64,000 bases of DNA from Xylanibacter ruminicola (GCF_900142525.1 NZ_FRBD01000004.1:62001-126000), one strand, 5' to 3'. Counted from the first letter of the stretch, positions 20,172 to 29,685 are shown. Numbers and translations are program-made. Notes: generated by a model not told the origin, from the sequence alone.

Positions 20172-23100
20172 GTGAGGATTATTGGTAGACTAATCATGGC
20201 TCTGCTCCTGATAACCTTTGGTCTGGCGGCCAAGGCTGAGGGGCGGTATGCGGAACACTCTGTGCTCCGCGAGGGGAATTGGGCTAAGATACGTGTGCCA
20301 GAGAGCGGATTCTATCAGCTATCAGACGCACTTATAAAGAAGGCCGGATTCAGTAATCCGAGCAAGGTTAAGATTTACGGCTACGGCGGCGCACTGCAAC
20401 CCGAGAAGCTTACAGGCGATTATCTTACAGCTACCGACGACCTGAAGGAGGTTCCCACATGCACCATCGGCGGCAAGCGAATATTTTATGCACAAGGCCC
20501 AGTAACATGGAGCGACCAGACATCGATGGAACGCACACGCAACCCTTATTCTGACTACGGCTACTACTTCCTGACGGAGGCTGACGGCGAGCCGTTGACT
20601 ACCGACAGCGCCACCATTGTAGGCGGGAACTATCCTGCCAACAACGACTATCACCACCTGTACGAGGTGGATAACTACTCGTGGTTCCACGGCGGGCGAA
20701 ACCTGTTCGACAAAACGCTGTTCACCATCGGCACGCCACAGGTGTACACACTGAAAGCCAGCGGCACCAATGGTACCATAGGCATAGCCCTGACGGCCGA
20801 TGCCGACTACGAGGCCACCATCGAAGTGAACGACTCTATTGTGGCCACCATCAGCAAGAAGGTGTCGCTCGATGCCTATACCAAGGCCGACGAAGAGCTA
20901 TACCAATACCAGCTCACAGGAAAACTGAAAACTGAAAACTGCATCCGCATCACCCAGACAGCAGGCGGCAACATGCGTCTGGACTACATCGACCTACAAC
21001 ACGACACGCCCACACCGCTAGATTTCGGCACGCTACCCGAGCCCGAATACGTGTATCAGATAACCAACCAAGACCACCACGCCGACACAGCCGTCGACAT
21101 GGTGATCATCATCCCCACATCGCAACAAACGCTGGCACAGGCCGAGCGACTGAAGGCACACCACGAGCAGCACGACGGGCTATCAGTAAGGATAGTACCT
21201 GCCGACGAGCTGTTCAACGAGTATAGCAGCGGAACGCCCGACGCCACAGCCTACCGCCGCTACATGAAGATGCTGTACGACCGCGCCAGCACCGACAGCG
21301 AGAAGCCGCGCTACCTGCTGCTGTTTGGCGACGGCGGATGGGACAACCGTATGAACACCAGCGACTGGAGCGGCTACAGCCCCGACGACTACCTGCTGTG
21401 CTACGAGAGCGAGAACTCGTTCAGCCAGGTAAACTGCTACGTGAGTGACGACTTCTATTGTCTGCTCGACGACGGAGAGATGATACAGGAAGGCAACAGC
21501 TACAAGGGACAGCCCGATGTAGCCGTGGGCCGACTGCCAATACGGACTGCCGACGATGCCGAGGCGCTGGTCAACAAGATTATCAGCTACGCGAACAACG
21601 AGTATGCCGGCAGCTGGCAGAACGAGATATGCATGATGGGCGACGACGGCAACCAGAACTCGCACATGAAGACTGCCAACAAGGTAGCCACCCTGATAGA
21701 ACAGGACTATCCCAACTACAACGTGAAGAAGATATACTGGGATGCCTACCAGCGCACATCATCGTCGACAGGCTACAGCTATCCCGACGTGACACGCCTC
21801 ATCAAGCAGCAGATGCAGAGCGGCGCCCTGATGATGAACTACTGCGGCCACGGTGCTGCCTACGCCATGAGTCATGAGCTGGTGATGAAAACAGCCGACT
21901 TCGAGACATCGCAGACCAACTATCTGCCACTGTGGATGACCGCCTCGTGCGACATCATGCCGTTTGACGGACAGGAAGACAACATCGGCGAAACGGTGAT
22001 GCTGAACCGCAAAGGCGGCGGCATTGCCTTCTTCGGCACCACACGCACCGTCTACGCCACCTACAACGAGGTGATGAATCTGGCCTTTACCCGCTACGTG
22101 CTCACACCCGGCATAGCGATAGGTGAGGCTGTACGACTGGCCAAATGCGAACTGGTGAGCAAGAGCACCGACCTGACGCCCAACAAGTTGCAATACACGC
22201 TGCTGGGCGACCCTGCCCTGCAGTTGACCATACCCAGACAGGAGATTGTGGTAGACAGCATCAACGGCGTGTCGACTGCCCAGAACGTGAAGCTGGCAGC
22301 AGGATCGGTGGTAAGAATAGCCGGACATATTGTGAACAACGACGATGTTGATACCGATTTCAACGGTGTGGTTACGCTGTCGGTCCGCGATGCCGAAGAA
22401 ACCATCACCTGCCGACAGAACGACACGTCGGAAACCGACGAGCCATTTGTGTATAAAGACCGCACCAAGACGCTGTTTCAAGGCTCCGACAGCGTGGCCG
22501 ACGGCAGATTCAGCATCACCTTTGCCATTCCAAAGGATATCAGCTACACCGACGGCAGCGGACTGATGACGCTCTACGCTGTGAGCAGCGACAAGACGCT
22601 GACAGCCAGCGGCGAGAACGAGAGCTTTGAGCTGATAGGCAGTCAAGCGGCACTTACCGACTCCATCGGCCCATCCATCTACTGCTACCTGAACTCAAAA
22701 TCGTTTAAGAACGGCGACAAGGTGAACCCAACACCCTATTTCAGGGCAGAACTCTACGACGATAGCGGCATCAACACATCGGGCAGCAGCATCGGTCACG
22801 ATCTGGAGCTGGTTATCGATGGCGACCCAACCAAGACATACAACCTGAACGATTACTTTGAGTTCGACTTCGGCGACTATCGTTCGGGCAGCTTGGGATT
22901 CAGTATACCAGAGCTCAGCGTGGGCACTCACAAGCTACAGTTCAGGGCGTGGGATATCCTGAACAACTCGTCGACCGCCGAACTGGTGTTCGAGGTTACC
23001 GAGGAAGCCATCGCCGAGTTTAACGTGGTGTGCAGCAGCAATCCTGCACACGGCAACGCCCAGTTCGTCATCACCCACAACCGCATCGGCAGCGAGCTCA

Positions 23101-23309
23101 AGGTGATGCTGGATGTTTACGACACGGGCGGTCGTCAGGTATGGCGCCAGACGGAGACCGTGGTTCCCACCAGCGACACAGTAACCGTCGACTGGAATCT
23201 AAGTGTGGCTGGCGGCAGTAGACTGCACACGGGACTATATCTGTGCCGGTTCAGCCTGAACGATGGCAACACCAAAACCGTTAAATTACTGATTAAGAGC
23301 AATAATTAA
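20172..23309 (+). CDS. porU: Type IX secretion system sortase PorU
   Basis: Gingipain-like C25 peptidase of about 1046 residues. It acts at the cell surface, removing the C-terminal sorting domain of type IX cargo and joining the cargo to lipopolysaccharide. Catalytic residues are visible: H560 in NYCGHGA and C593 in TASCDI. A beta-rich C-terminal part ends in the Por-secretion-like tail TGLYLCRF...KTVKLLIKSNN. GTG 20172 is preferred because it gives a signal peptide with basic residues (RIIGRLIMALLLITFGLAAKA); ATG 20196 would lack them, and the frame also opens further upstream into the FAH gene. Direct neighbour of porV. An AAAACTG triplet repeat lies in frame at 20921-20941. Confidence 0.93.
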   Translation: MRIIGRLIMALLLITFGLAAKAEGRYAEHSVLREGNWAKIRVPESGFYQLSDALIKKAGFSNPSKVKIYGYGGALQPEKLTGDYLTATDDLKEVPTCTIGGKRIFYAQGPVTWSDQTSMERTRNPYSDYGYYFLTEADGEPLTTDSATIVGGNYPANNDYHHLYEVDNYSWFHGGRNLFDKTLFTIGTPQVYTLKASGTNGTIGIALTADADYEATIEVNDSIVATISKKVSLDAYTKADEELYQYQLTGKLKTENCIRITQTAGGNMRLDYIDLQHDTPTPLDFGTLPEPEYVYQITNQDHHADTAVDMVIIIPTSQQTLAQAERLKAHHEQHDGLSVRIVPADELFNEYSSGTPDATAYRRYMKMLYDRASTDSEKPRYLLLFGDGGWDNRMNTSDWSGYSPDDYLLCYESENSFSQVNCYVSDDFYCLLDDGEMIQEGNSYKGQPDVAVGRLPIRTADDAEALVNKIISYANNEYAGSWQNEICMMGDDGNQNSHMKTANKVATLIEQDYPNYNVKKIYWDAYQRTSSSTGYSYPDVTRLIKQQMQSGALMMNYCGHGAAYAMSHELVMKTADFETSQTNYLPLWMTASCDIMPFDGQEDNIGETVMLNRKGGGIAFFGTTRTVYATYNEVMNLAFTRYVLTPGIAIGEAVRLAKCELVSKSTDLTPNKLQYTLLGDPALQLTIPRQEIVVDSINGVSTAQNVKLAAGSVVRIAGHIVNNDDVDTDFNGVVTLSVRDAEETITCRQNDTSETDEPFVYKDRTKTLFQGSDSVADGRFSITFAIPKDISYTDGSGLMTLYAVSSDKTLTASGENESFELIGSQAALTDSIGPSIYCYLNSKSFKNGDKVNPTPYFRAELYDDSGINTSGSSIGHDLELVIDGDPTKTYNLNDYFEFDFGDYRSGSLGFSIPELSVGTHKLQFRAWDILNNSSTAELVFEVTEEAIAEFNVVCSSNPAHGNAQFVITHNRIGSELKVMLDVYDTGGRQVWRQTETVVPTSDTVTVDWNLSVAGGSRLHTGLYLCRFSLNDGNTKTVKLLIKSNN
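20921..20941. repeat. Three perfect 7-bp repeats inside porU
   Basis: AAAACTG three times in a row, read in frame as GKLKTENC. Confidence 0.75.
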
Positions 23310-23331
23310 AGCCCGAAAACGTTATAAGAAT

Positions 23332-24513
23332 ATGATGACAGAAAACAGTAAACATACGATCAGGTGGGCGATGGTGGTACTATTCACTATGCACTATTCA
23401 CTATGCACTATCTCTGCCCAAGACGAAAAGACCATCATGTTCAACCCCGTAGAGCATGCAGTGATATCGCAGACCATAGCTCCCGATGCCCGTGGAGCCG
23501 GTATGGGCGATGTAGGTGTGGCCACCGATCCCGATGTGAACTCGCAGTACTGGAACCCAGCCAAATACCCGTTCTGCATCAGTCGTGCCGGCATAGCCTT
23601 GAACTACACGCCCTGGCTGCGACAATTGGTGAACGATATCGACCTGGCCTACCTGGCCGGTTACTACCGTATTGGCGACTATTCGGCCATCTCGGGTTCG
23701 CTGCGCTACTTCTCGCTGGGCGAGGTGATTGCCGATGAAGGCATGACAGTGAAACCCTACGAGATGTCGATAGACGTGGCCTACTCGATGATGCTGAGCG
23801 AGAAACTCTCGTTGGCAGCGGGACTGCGCTGGATTTACAGCGACCTGCGCTACGACTACAAAGAAGACTCGAAACCAGCCTCGGCCTTTGCCGCCGACCT
23901 GGCTATGTATTATAATAATTACGTGATGCTGGGCAGTCGTGAGTGCCAGTTGGGCATCGGTCTGAACCTGTCGAACATCGGTAGCAAGATTTCATTCTAC
24001 GGCGACGACGAGAGCCAGTTCCTGCCTGCCAACATGCGACTGGGTGCATCGCTGATGGTGCCTATCGACGAGTACAACCGCTTTTCTATCTCGGCCGACG
24101 CCAACAAGCTGCTGGTGCCCACCGTGCCCCGACAGAATGAGGGCGAGTCGAATAGCGAATATCAGGATCGCGTTCGCCAGGAATATAGCGATATCAGCGC
24201 CATCAGCGGTATCTTTAAGAGTTTTACCGATGCACCTGGCGGATTCAGCGAGGAGCTAAAGGAGATACAGTGGAGCGTGGGAGCCGAGTACGTGTACCAC
24301 GACCAGTTCTCGTTGCGCGCCGGCTATCACCATCAGGACGAGTCGAAGGGCAACCTGAAGTACTTTACCGTGGGTGGCGGCTTCAGGATGAACGTCTTTT
24401 CGCTCGATGTGGGTTACGTTATCTCAACAGCCCGCAGCAACCCGCTCGACCAGACACTGCGATTCTCGCTCACATTCGACATGGACGGCATTAAGGACCT
24501 GTTTAAGAGGTAG
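23332..24513 (+). CDS. porV: Type IX secretion outer-membrane protein PorV
   Basis: 393-residue beta-barrel of the PorV/LptO family. After the signal peptide it shows the typical start TIAPDARGAGMGDVGVATDPDVNSQYWNPAKYPF. PorV receives folded cargo from the translocon and passes it to PorU in the attachment complex. It follows porU by 22 bp and is followed by ispF, the same order as I recall for Porphyromonas gingivalis (PG0026-PG0028). The signal peptide core is encoded by a five-unit 7-bp array (FTMHYSLCTIS), an odd origin for an export signal. Confidence 0.93.
   Translation: MMTENSKHTIRWAMVVLFTMHYSLCTISAQDEKTIMFNPVEHAVISQTIAPDARGAGMGDVGVATDPDVNSQYWNPAKYPFCISRAGIALNYTPWLRQLVNDIDLAYLAGYYRIGDYSAISGSLRYFSLGEVIADEGMTVKPYEMSIDVAYSMMLSEKLSLAAGLRWIYSDLRYDYKEDSKPASAFAADLAMYYNNYVMLGSRECQLGIGLNLSNIGSKISFYGDDESQFLPANMRLGASLMVPIDEYNRFSISADANKLLVPTVPRQNEGESNSEYQDRVRQEYSDISAISGIFKSFTDAPGGFSEELKEIQWSVGAEYVYHDQFSLRAGYHHQDESKGNLKYFTVGGGFRMNVFSLDVGYVISTARSNPLDQTLRFSLTFDMDGIKDLFKR
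23379..23413. repeat. 7-bp array encoding the PorV signal peptide
   Basis: ACTATTC, ACTATGC, ACTATTC, ACTATGC, ACTATCT: five uninterrupted heptamers in frame, giving the hydrophobic stretch just before the predicted signal-peptide cleavage site (SAQ). Confidence 0.85.
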
Positions 24514-24529
24514 TTTCTTCGTGCTCAAT

Positions 24530-24557
24530 TAAAAGCTAAAAAAGTTAAAAGGTAAAA
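24530..24557. repeat. TTAAAAG-type short array before ispF
   Basis: Four TAAAA-containing units at 7-9 bp steps (24530, 24537, 24546, 24553) fill the porV-ispF gap and end 3 bases before the ispF start. Confidence 0.6.
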
Positions 24558-24559
24558 AT

Positions 24560-25039
24560 ATGAAGATTAGAGTTGGAATGGGCTATGATGTCCATCAGTT
24601 AGTAGAGGGCCGCGACCTGTGGATGGGCGGCATTAAAATTGAACATAGTAAGGGACTGCTGGGCCACAGCGATGCCGACGTGCTATTGCACGCCATCTGC
24701 GATGCACTGCTGGGAGCTGCCAATATGCGCGATATAGGCTACCACTTTCCTGATACAGCCGAGTTTACCGACGGTATGGACAGCAAGGTGATACTGAAAA
24801 AGACCATCGAGCTGATAGCCGCCAAAGGCTACAAGCTGGTAAACATCGATGCCACCATCTGTGCCGAGCGCCCCAAGATGAATCCACACATTCCCGAAAT
24901 GAAGGCTTGTATGGCAAAGGTCATCGGCTGCGACGAGGATGATATCTCTATCAAAGCCACTACTACCGAGAAACTCGGCTTCACCGGTCGCGAGGAAGGT
25001 ATCTCGGCTTATGCTGTGGTGCTGATTGAAAAAGCATAG
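24560..25039 (+). CDS. ispF: 2-C-methyl-D-erythritol 2,4-cyclodiphosphate synthase
   Basis: 159 residues, normal length for IspF. This enzyme of the MEP isoprenoid pathway makes the cyclic diphosphate from CDP-ME phosphate in the cytoplasm. Metal-binding DVH at residues 10-12, the signature GHSDADVLLHAICDALLGAA, DIGYHFPDT and the C-terminal TTTEKLGFTGREEGI are all present. Probably co-transcribed with porU and porV. The hairpin after it has no T run on this strand and seems to serve the opposing small RNA. Confidence 0.97.
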   Translation: MKIRVGMGYDVHQLVEGRDLWMGGIKIEHSKGLLGHSDADVLLHAICDALLGAANMRDIGYHFPDTAEFTDGMDSKVILKKTIELIAAKGYKLVNIDATICAERPKMNPHIPEMKACMAKVIGCDEDDISIKATTTEKLGFTGREEGISAYAVVLIEKA

Positions 25040-25043
25040 GACA

Positions 25044-25291
25044 TAAAAGAGCAATGCCACAACCCTCACGAGCTGTGGCATTACAAAAGCCTATGTTTAA
25101 CTAAAAATCCTTTTCATTAAAAAAGAAATTTTCAGCCCAACAGGACCAAAAATTTGAAAGTTTAAAAGGGAGCTTCACAGCGACCTCCAGTTATCCCACT
25201 GTTGAAAACTTTCTTTTACCAATAACTAAAAACCTAAAACTATAAATATTACTACTAACCTAAAACAATCTAATCTATTAACCTTTTGACG
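25044..25291 (-). ncRNA. Candidate small RNA, about 245 nt
   Basis: A consensus promoter on the minus strand points into 250 bases with no ORF, ending in a hairpin plus a CTTTTA tract. Inside, GAAAGTTT and AAACTTTC (25156-25163 and 25206-25213) can pair, closing over GGGA/TCCC (25168-25171, 25194-25197) around a GC-richer core. The region therefore looks like a self-contained structured RNA convergent with ispF. It could be a known Bacteroidetes housekeeping RNA (for example 6S-like) or a new one; no signature was recognised. Confidence 0.5.
25053..25082 (-). terminator. Terminator of the candidate small RNA
   Basis: Perfect 9-bp stem AATGCCACA/TGTGGCATT with a 12-base loop. On the minus strand GCTCTTTTAT follows; the plus strand has no T run. 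Confidence 0.6.
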
Positions 25292-25294
25292 ATG

Positions 25295-25326
25295 CAAAGG
25301 TACGACGATTTTCTGAATCCTCCAAA
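25295..25326 (-). promoter_or_regulatory. Promoter of the candidate small RNA
   Basis: Minus-strand -7 TACCTTTG (25295-25302), exactly 20 bp spacer, -33 TTTG (25323-25326). Confidence 0.7.
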
Positions 25327-25418
25327 TATTTTCGCAGAATAAGTGTATATTTTAACATTATTATTGACTTATATCAAACAGTTGTGGACGCACACAACAA
25401 ATATTTACGTATTTTTAC

Positions 25419-25448
25419 TTGGTTTTAACAAAACTTGTTGTACCTTTG
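25419..25448 (+). promoter_or_regulatory. Upstream promoter for the glycosyltransferase pair
   Basis: TTGG (25419-25422), 18 bp, -7 TACCTTTG (25441-25448). A small GGGC-TAC-GCCC hairpin follows at the predicted start. The stretch 25327-25542 holds nothing else apart from this and the second promoter. Confidence 0.5.
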
Positions 25449-25492
25449 GGCTACGCCCTAAAGTACTCCCGTTCGAGAAAACTCAAAGAATA

Positions 25493-25524
25493 TTTGGTTT
25501 TCTTCTCACTTATTCGTACCTTTG
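25493..25524 (+). promoter_or_regulatory. Proximal promoter for the glycosyltransferase pair
   Basis: -33 TTTG (25493-25496), 20 bp, -7 TACCTTTG (25517-25524); ATG 25543 lies 18 bp downstream. Confidence 0.75.
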
Positions 25525-25542
25525 CAGCATCAATAATAAACG

Positions 25543-26808
25543 ATGAAGATACTCATAGTAAATACAAGCGAGCGAACAGGCGGTGCGGCCGTTGCAGCCA
25601 ACCGTCTGATGAAAGCTCTGATCAATAACGGCGTCAAGGCTAAGATGCTGGTACGCGAAAAGGAGACCGACACGCTGACTGTGGCCGAACTGCCCAAGTC
25701 GCCCCTGAACCGCTGGCACTTTCTGTGGGAGCGCCTGGTGGTGTTCTGCCATCTGCACTTCAGCAAGCGCCACCTGTTTGAGATAGACATAGCCAATGCC
25801 GGCACCGACATCACCAAGCTGCGTGAGTTCGAAGAGGCCGACATCATACACCTGCATTGGATCAACCAAGGCATGCTGTCGCTCAGCAATATCCGCAAGA
25901 TACTGCGCAGCGGCAAGCCCGTGGTATGGACCATGCACGACATCTGGCCCGCCACAGGCATCTGCCACGTTACGCTGAACTGCCGCCGGTTTACCAACGG
26001 CTGCAGCAACTGCCGACTGCTGCCGGGCAACGGCTCGAGCCACGATCTGGCCTACCAGACCTGGCAGAAGAAGCTGGCTATGGTGCGCGATGAGAACATC
26101 TACTACGTGGCCTGCAGCCGATGGCTGGAGCTGGAGGCTAAGAAGAGCGCCCTGCTCAGCGGACAGAAGATAACCAGCGTGCCCAACTGCATCGACACGC
26201 ACGTATATAAGAAAGGTAACAAGCAGGAAGCGCGCCAGCGACTGGGACTGCCTGCCGACAAGAAACTGATACTCTTTGCCTCGCAACGCGTAACCAACGA
26301 GAACAAGGGCATGAGCTATCTGATAGAGGCCTGCCAGCAGCTGGCCAAGGCCGATAGCGAGAAGCCGGGCGTAGTCATCTTGGGCGGTCATGCCGAGGAG
26401 GTGGTGGCACAGTTGCCACTCGAGGCTTATCCTCTAGGCTACGTCAACGATGAGCACCGCATCGTAGATGTGTATAATGCTGTCGACGTGTTTGTGCTGC
26501 CGTCGCTATCCGAGAACCTACCCAACACCATTATGGAATCGATGGCCTGCGGTGTGCCTTGCGTGGGATTCAGAGTGGGCGGCATACCCGAGGAGATAGA
26601 CCACAAGAAGAACGGCTATGTGGCCGAATATCGCGATGCAGCCGATTTGGCTCGCGGCATCAGTTGGATTCTGAGCGAGGCCGACTACCGCGCACTGAGC
26701 GAGGCTGCCATCCACAAGGTGGCGCACAGCTACTCGCAGCAGAGCGTGGCCATGAAGTATCTCGACGTGTATCACCAGGCTATGGCCTTTAAACACTACC
26801 ACCTATGA
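25543..26808 (+). CDS. GT4-family glycosyltransferase
   Basis: 421-residue cytoplasmic GT-B glycosyltransferase. The N-terminal Rossmann domain starts MKILIVNTSERTGGAAVAANRL; the C-terminal domain has LILFASQRVTNENKGMSYLIEA and the donor-binding E-x7-E region VLPSLSENLPNTIMESMACG. A central Cys-rich patch (CHVTLNCRRFTNGCSNCRLLPG) is typical of the WcaC-like subgroup. Probable role is adding a sugar to a surface polysaccharide or glycan. It overlaps the next gene by 4 bp, so both are one translational unit. No larger polysaccharide cluster surrounds the pair. Confidence 0.9.
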   Translation: MKILIVNTSERTGGAAVAANRLMKALINNGVKAKMLVREKETDTLTVAELPKSPLNRWHFLWERLVVFCHLHFSKRHLFEIDIANAGTDITKLREFEEADIIHLHWINQGMLSLSNIRKILRSGKPVVWTMHDIWPATGICHVTLNCRRFTNGCSNCRLLPGNGSSHDLAYQTWQKKLAMVRDENIYYVACSRWLELEAKKSALLSGQKITSVPNCIDTHVYKKGNKQEARQRLGLPADKKLILFASQRVTNENKGMSYLIEACQQLAKADSEKPGVVILGGHAEEVVAQLPLEAYPLGYVNDEHRIVDVYNAVDVFVLPSLSENLPNTIMESMACGVPCVGFRVGGIPEEIDHKKNGYVAEYRDAADLARGISWILSEADYRALSEAAIHKVAHSYSQQSVAMKYLDVYHQAMAFKHYHL

Positions 26809-27578
26809 TACGCATCACCTACGTTACCATCACCTATAACGCCGCCCAGGTGCTGCAGCGCACACTCGACAGCGTGCTCAGCCAGGACTATCCTAACATT
26901 GTTCACCTGATCATCGACGGTGCATCGACCGACGACACACTGAAGCTGGTAGACGATTACATCGCCCGATCGAATGCGGCCGAGAACGGCCACCGCATAC
27001 AGGTAACCTCAGAGCCCGACAAAGGCATCTACGATGCCATGAACAAGGGTCTGCGCTCGCTCGATGGCGACTACGTGTGCTACCTGAACGCCGGCGACTT
27101 CCTGCCCGCGCCCGACACCGTGAGCAAGATAGCACAGCAGGTTGAAAATGTTCAATGTCCCGCCGTGCTCTACGGCGATACCGACATCGTAGATGGCGAG
27201 GGCCGGTTCCTGCGCCACCGCCGTCTGGCTCCGCCCGAGAACCTCACGTGGCGCTCGTTCCGCCAAGGCATGCTGGTGTGTCATCAGGCCTTCTACGCCC
27301 GCACCGACTTTGCCATCGCCACACCCTACGATATGCAGTACCGCTACTCGGCCGATGTAGACTGGTGCATCCGCGTGATGAAAGCAGCCCAGAAGGAGAA
27401 TGTGCCCCTGCTGAACCTACACATGGTAGTAGCCAACTATACCGAAGAGGGACAAACAACACTCCACCACCGCGAATCGCTCTGGGAGCGATATCGAGTG
27501 ATGGAGCATCATTACGGACGCGTGCAAACCTTCCTACTACACTGTTGGTTTGCCGTCCGCTCTTTTCTTAAACACTAA
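26805..27578 (+). CDS. GT2-family glycosyltransferase
   Basis: 257-residue GT-A glycosyltransferase similar to WcaE/colanic-acid type enzymes. It has the opening ITYVTITYNAAQVLQRTLDSVLSQ, the IIDGASTDDT nucleotide-sugar motif, EPDKGIYDAMNKG and YLNAGD (metal-binding DxD-like position). It starts inside the stop codon of the GT4 gene and ends 15 bp from a convergent amylase gene, with no terminator visible between. Acceptor and donor unknown. Confidence 0.9.
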   Translation: MIRITYVTITYNAAQVLQRTLDSVLSQDYPNIVHLIIDGASTDDTLKLVDDYIARSNAAENGHRIQVTSEPDKGIYDAMNKGLRSLDGDYVCYLNAGDFLPAPDTVSKIAQQVENVQCPAVLYGDTDIVDGEGRFLRHRRLAPPENLTWRSFRQGMLVCHQAFYARTDFAIATPYDMQYRYSADVDWCIRVMKAAQKENVPLLNLHMVVANYTEEGQTTLHHRESLWERYRVMEHHYGRVQTFLLHCWFAVRSFLKH

Positions 27579-27593
27579 CTACTTACTAACCAA

Positions 27594-29654
27594 CTAATTA
27601 ACAACGTACTTTTGTTTGTCTACTATATACATGCCTTTGGCCAGACCGTCGAGGGCATCTTTTCCCCTCTTCACCGTGCGCACCAGTCGCCCGTCGATGG
27701 TATAAACCTTCACCACGTCATCCGCCTGCGGCATCATCTTAACAGGGCTGATACCAGTATGAGTCTTATTGATTTTGTTAACCGAGAACTTACCGTTCAC
27801 CATATCGCCTATTTCGTAGAAGGTATCCTCGCTCAACGGACCGATATCTACCGTCTGGGGTTTACCATTACCCTGATTGAAGATGATGTTGAACGAATAG
27901 TCCTGGGTATTTACATCGAACTCATGATAATACCACATCTGTCCGTCAATCTCCTTGGTGGCAGTAATGACTGTGCCGGGCCAATTACCCAACAGCTGGG
28001 TGTTACTACCATCGTTAGCCCATGAGTAGAAATATACTGGTGTGCTCCAATTGGGATCCTTCAGATATATGGCAGCCTTGTGAGCCACAAACGGCTTGAT
28101 GACATACTGACGACTGATGATGTTCTTAACCACGCCATCGATAAGCAAGCCCACCTTCAGGGTGCAGCTCTCGCTGATGGTGATGGCGGTAGCGCTGTTA
28201 ACCTTGGTGCTGCTAGCCGTTGGATCACTGCCATCGAGAGTATACACCAGCTGTGCATTGGCATTTGCCGATACAGCTGTGAGCGTGTTTTCCTGAGCCT
28301 CGGTATAAGTGCCTTCTGCCAGGCTTACCCATGGCGTCTCGGTGCTCTTACTCAGATAGTAAGCATACTTTGTGCCGCTCAGTATCTTCACATAATTATC
28401 GTCCTCTAGTGTTCCACTTCCCAGTATCGCATAGAGTTTACCGTTGCTACCGGTGGTTTCTAGCTTGTAGAATGTGCTTGTGCTAGCCTTCTGCTCCCAA
28501 CTGCTCTGATTGCTGATGCCAGCAGCCTTACGAGCTTTAATCATCTGCTTAATCTCGTTCTTATAACTCTTCCAGTGCAGCAGGAATACGCAGGGTGTGC
28601 CAGGCATAGCCATCAACCACGCATTGGCTGCCTCAACATTCTTTGTAATAGGGTCTTTGGTGTAACCGGTAACATTACCGCGATCCTGCATGTCGTGGTT
28701 CTCTACAAAGGTTACTGCATAGCGCGAATAGCCCGTCTCGGTGGCCAGTCCACCATTAGCCAGCTTGCTCCAGTTGTTGCCGTTACAAGCGTCGCGTGCC
28801 GAGTAGCGGAAGGCGAAGTCGAATGTAGCACTCTGCACCACATCGTTTTTCTTCTGCTGGTTAATCACGCTCTTAAGCGTCGACTTGTTGCCATCCCAGT
28901 ATTCACCTACCGAGAATGTTGGGTTCGCATCGTAGTTATAATCAGCCAGATAACTGCGCTTAAAGCCCTTGGTCATATCGTAGCGGAAGCCTGCATAACC
29001 CAGGTCGTTGAGCAGATACTTAAGATACACCTTAATGATGTTCTGTACATTCTCGCTGCTGTGATCCAGATCTCGACATCCGCCCCAGTCTTCGCACGTA
29101 TTATGATTCTCGTTATTTCCTAGCGTATATCCATTTTCAGCAGCCCATTCTGCTGTTGACTTCTGTTTATTTCCGTTTTTATCATATATATTATCATCAT
29201 CGTTTCCACAGATGTCGGTAGACAGCATCTGGTAGGTCACGCCATTGTAGGTCTCAGCGGGATAGTCTACCCACGATCCGTTCACGCCTAGATTATTGCG
29301 ATGGTTTACCACCACATCGGCAATAATGCCCACGTTTCTGTCCTTAAACGCCTTGATCATACTGCGCAACTGAGCTTCGGTACCAAACGAGCTGTTCTGG
29401 TCGAAGTAGTACACTGGGGTATAACCCATCTGATTGTACGTTGAGTTGCAGTTACCACTCTGTGGCACCCATATCAGGTCGAAATAGCCCGACAGCTCGT
29501 CGGCCTGACTCTCCAGGTTTGTCCACTGTGTGTCAACAAACGAGTCCCAAGAGAAACCTTGCAGCATAACGCCTTTGTAGTTTTCGGGCCAGCCCTGCGC
29601 CATCGATATGATAGTTACCAGGCAGAACATCAATGTGGAGTAAAATCTTCTCAT
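27594..29654 (-). CDS. GH13 alpha-amylase with type IX sorting tail
   Basis: 686-residue secreted amylase. Signal peptide ending SMAQ, GH13 barrel with DVVVNHR, nucleophile D226 (GFRYDMTKGF), acid E251 (SVGEYW) and D321 (ENHDMQDRG). Next come a region with TLDGSDPT (chitobiase/beta-sandwich-like) and a starch-binding module (AIYLKDPNWSTPVYFYSWAN). The last 50 residues (VYTIDGRLVRTV...GLAKGMYIVDKQKYVVN) look like a Por-secretion C-terminal domain, making it a likely PorU/PorV client exposed on the cell. It lies in the starch susCDEF locus but has its own promoter. Confidence 0.92.
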   Translation of the reverse strand: MRRFYSTLMFCLVTIISMAQGWPENYKGVMLQGFSWDSFVDTQWTNLESQADELSGYFDLIWVPQSGNCNSTYNQMGYTPVYYFDQNSSFGTEAQLRSMIKAFKDRNVGIIADVVVNHRNNLGVNGSWVDYPAETYNGVTYQMLSTDICGNDDDNIYDKNGNKQKSTAEWAAENGYTLGNNENHNTCEDWGGCRDLDHSSENVQNIIKVYLKYLLNDLGYAGFRYDMTKGFKRSYLADYNYDANPTFSVGEYWDGNKSTLKSVINQQKKNDVVQSATFDFAFRYSARDACNGNNWSKLANGGLATETGYSRYAVTFVENHDMQDRGNVTGYTKDPITKNVEAANAWLMAMPGTPCVFLLHWKSYKNEIKQMIKARKAAGISNQSSWEQKASTSTFYKLETTGSNGKLYAILGSGTLEDDNYVKILSGTKYAYYLSKSTETPWVSLAEGTYTEAQENTLTAVSANANAQLVYTLDGSDPTASSTKVNSATAITISESCTLKVGLLIDGVVKNIISRQYVIKPFVAHKAAIYLKDPNWSTPVYFYSWANDGSNTQLLGNWPGTVITATKEIDGQMWYYHEFDVNTQDYSFNIIFNQGNGKPQTVDIGPLSEDTFYEIGDMVNGKFSVNKINKTHTGISPVKMMPQADDVVKVYTIDGRLVRTVKRGKDALDGLAKGMYIVDKQKYVVN

Positions 29655-29685
29655 ACGCTTTTAGTTATCTATATTTATTTTGGTG

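Noticed and set aside
21759..22646. 295-codon open frame antisense to porU
   Set aside because: Antisense frame over a gene with intact catalytic motifs; no start context and low-complexity translation.
25343..25546. 67-codon plus-strand frame in the spacer
   Set aside because: Overlaps two consensus promoters and the start of the GT4 gene; hydrophobic only because of AT-rich DNA.
25510..26391. 293-codon open frame antisense to the GT4 gene
   Set aside because: Opposite strand of a clear glycosyltransferase; no recognisable domain.
27140..27165. Possible 7-bp words (GTTGAAAATGTTCAATG) in the GT2 gene
   Set aside because: Only two imperfect units; not enough to call an array.
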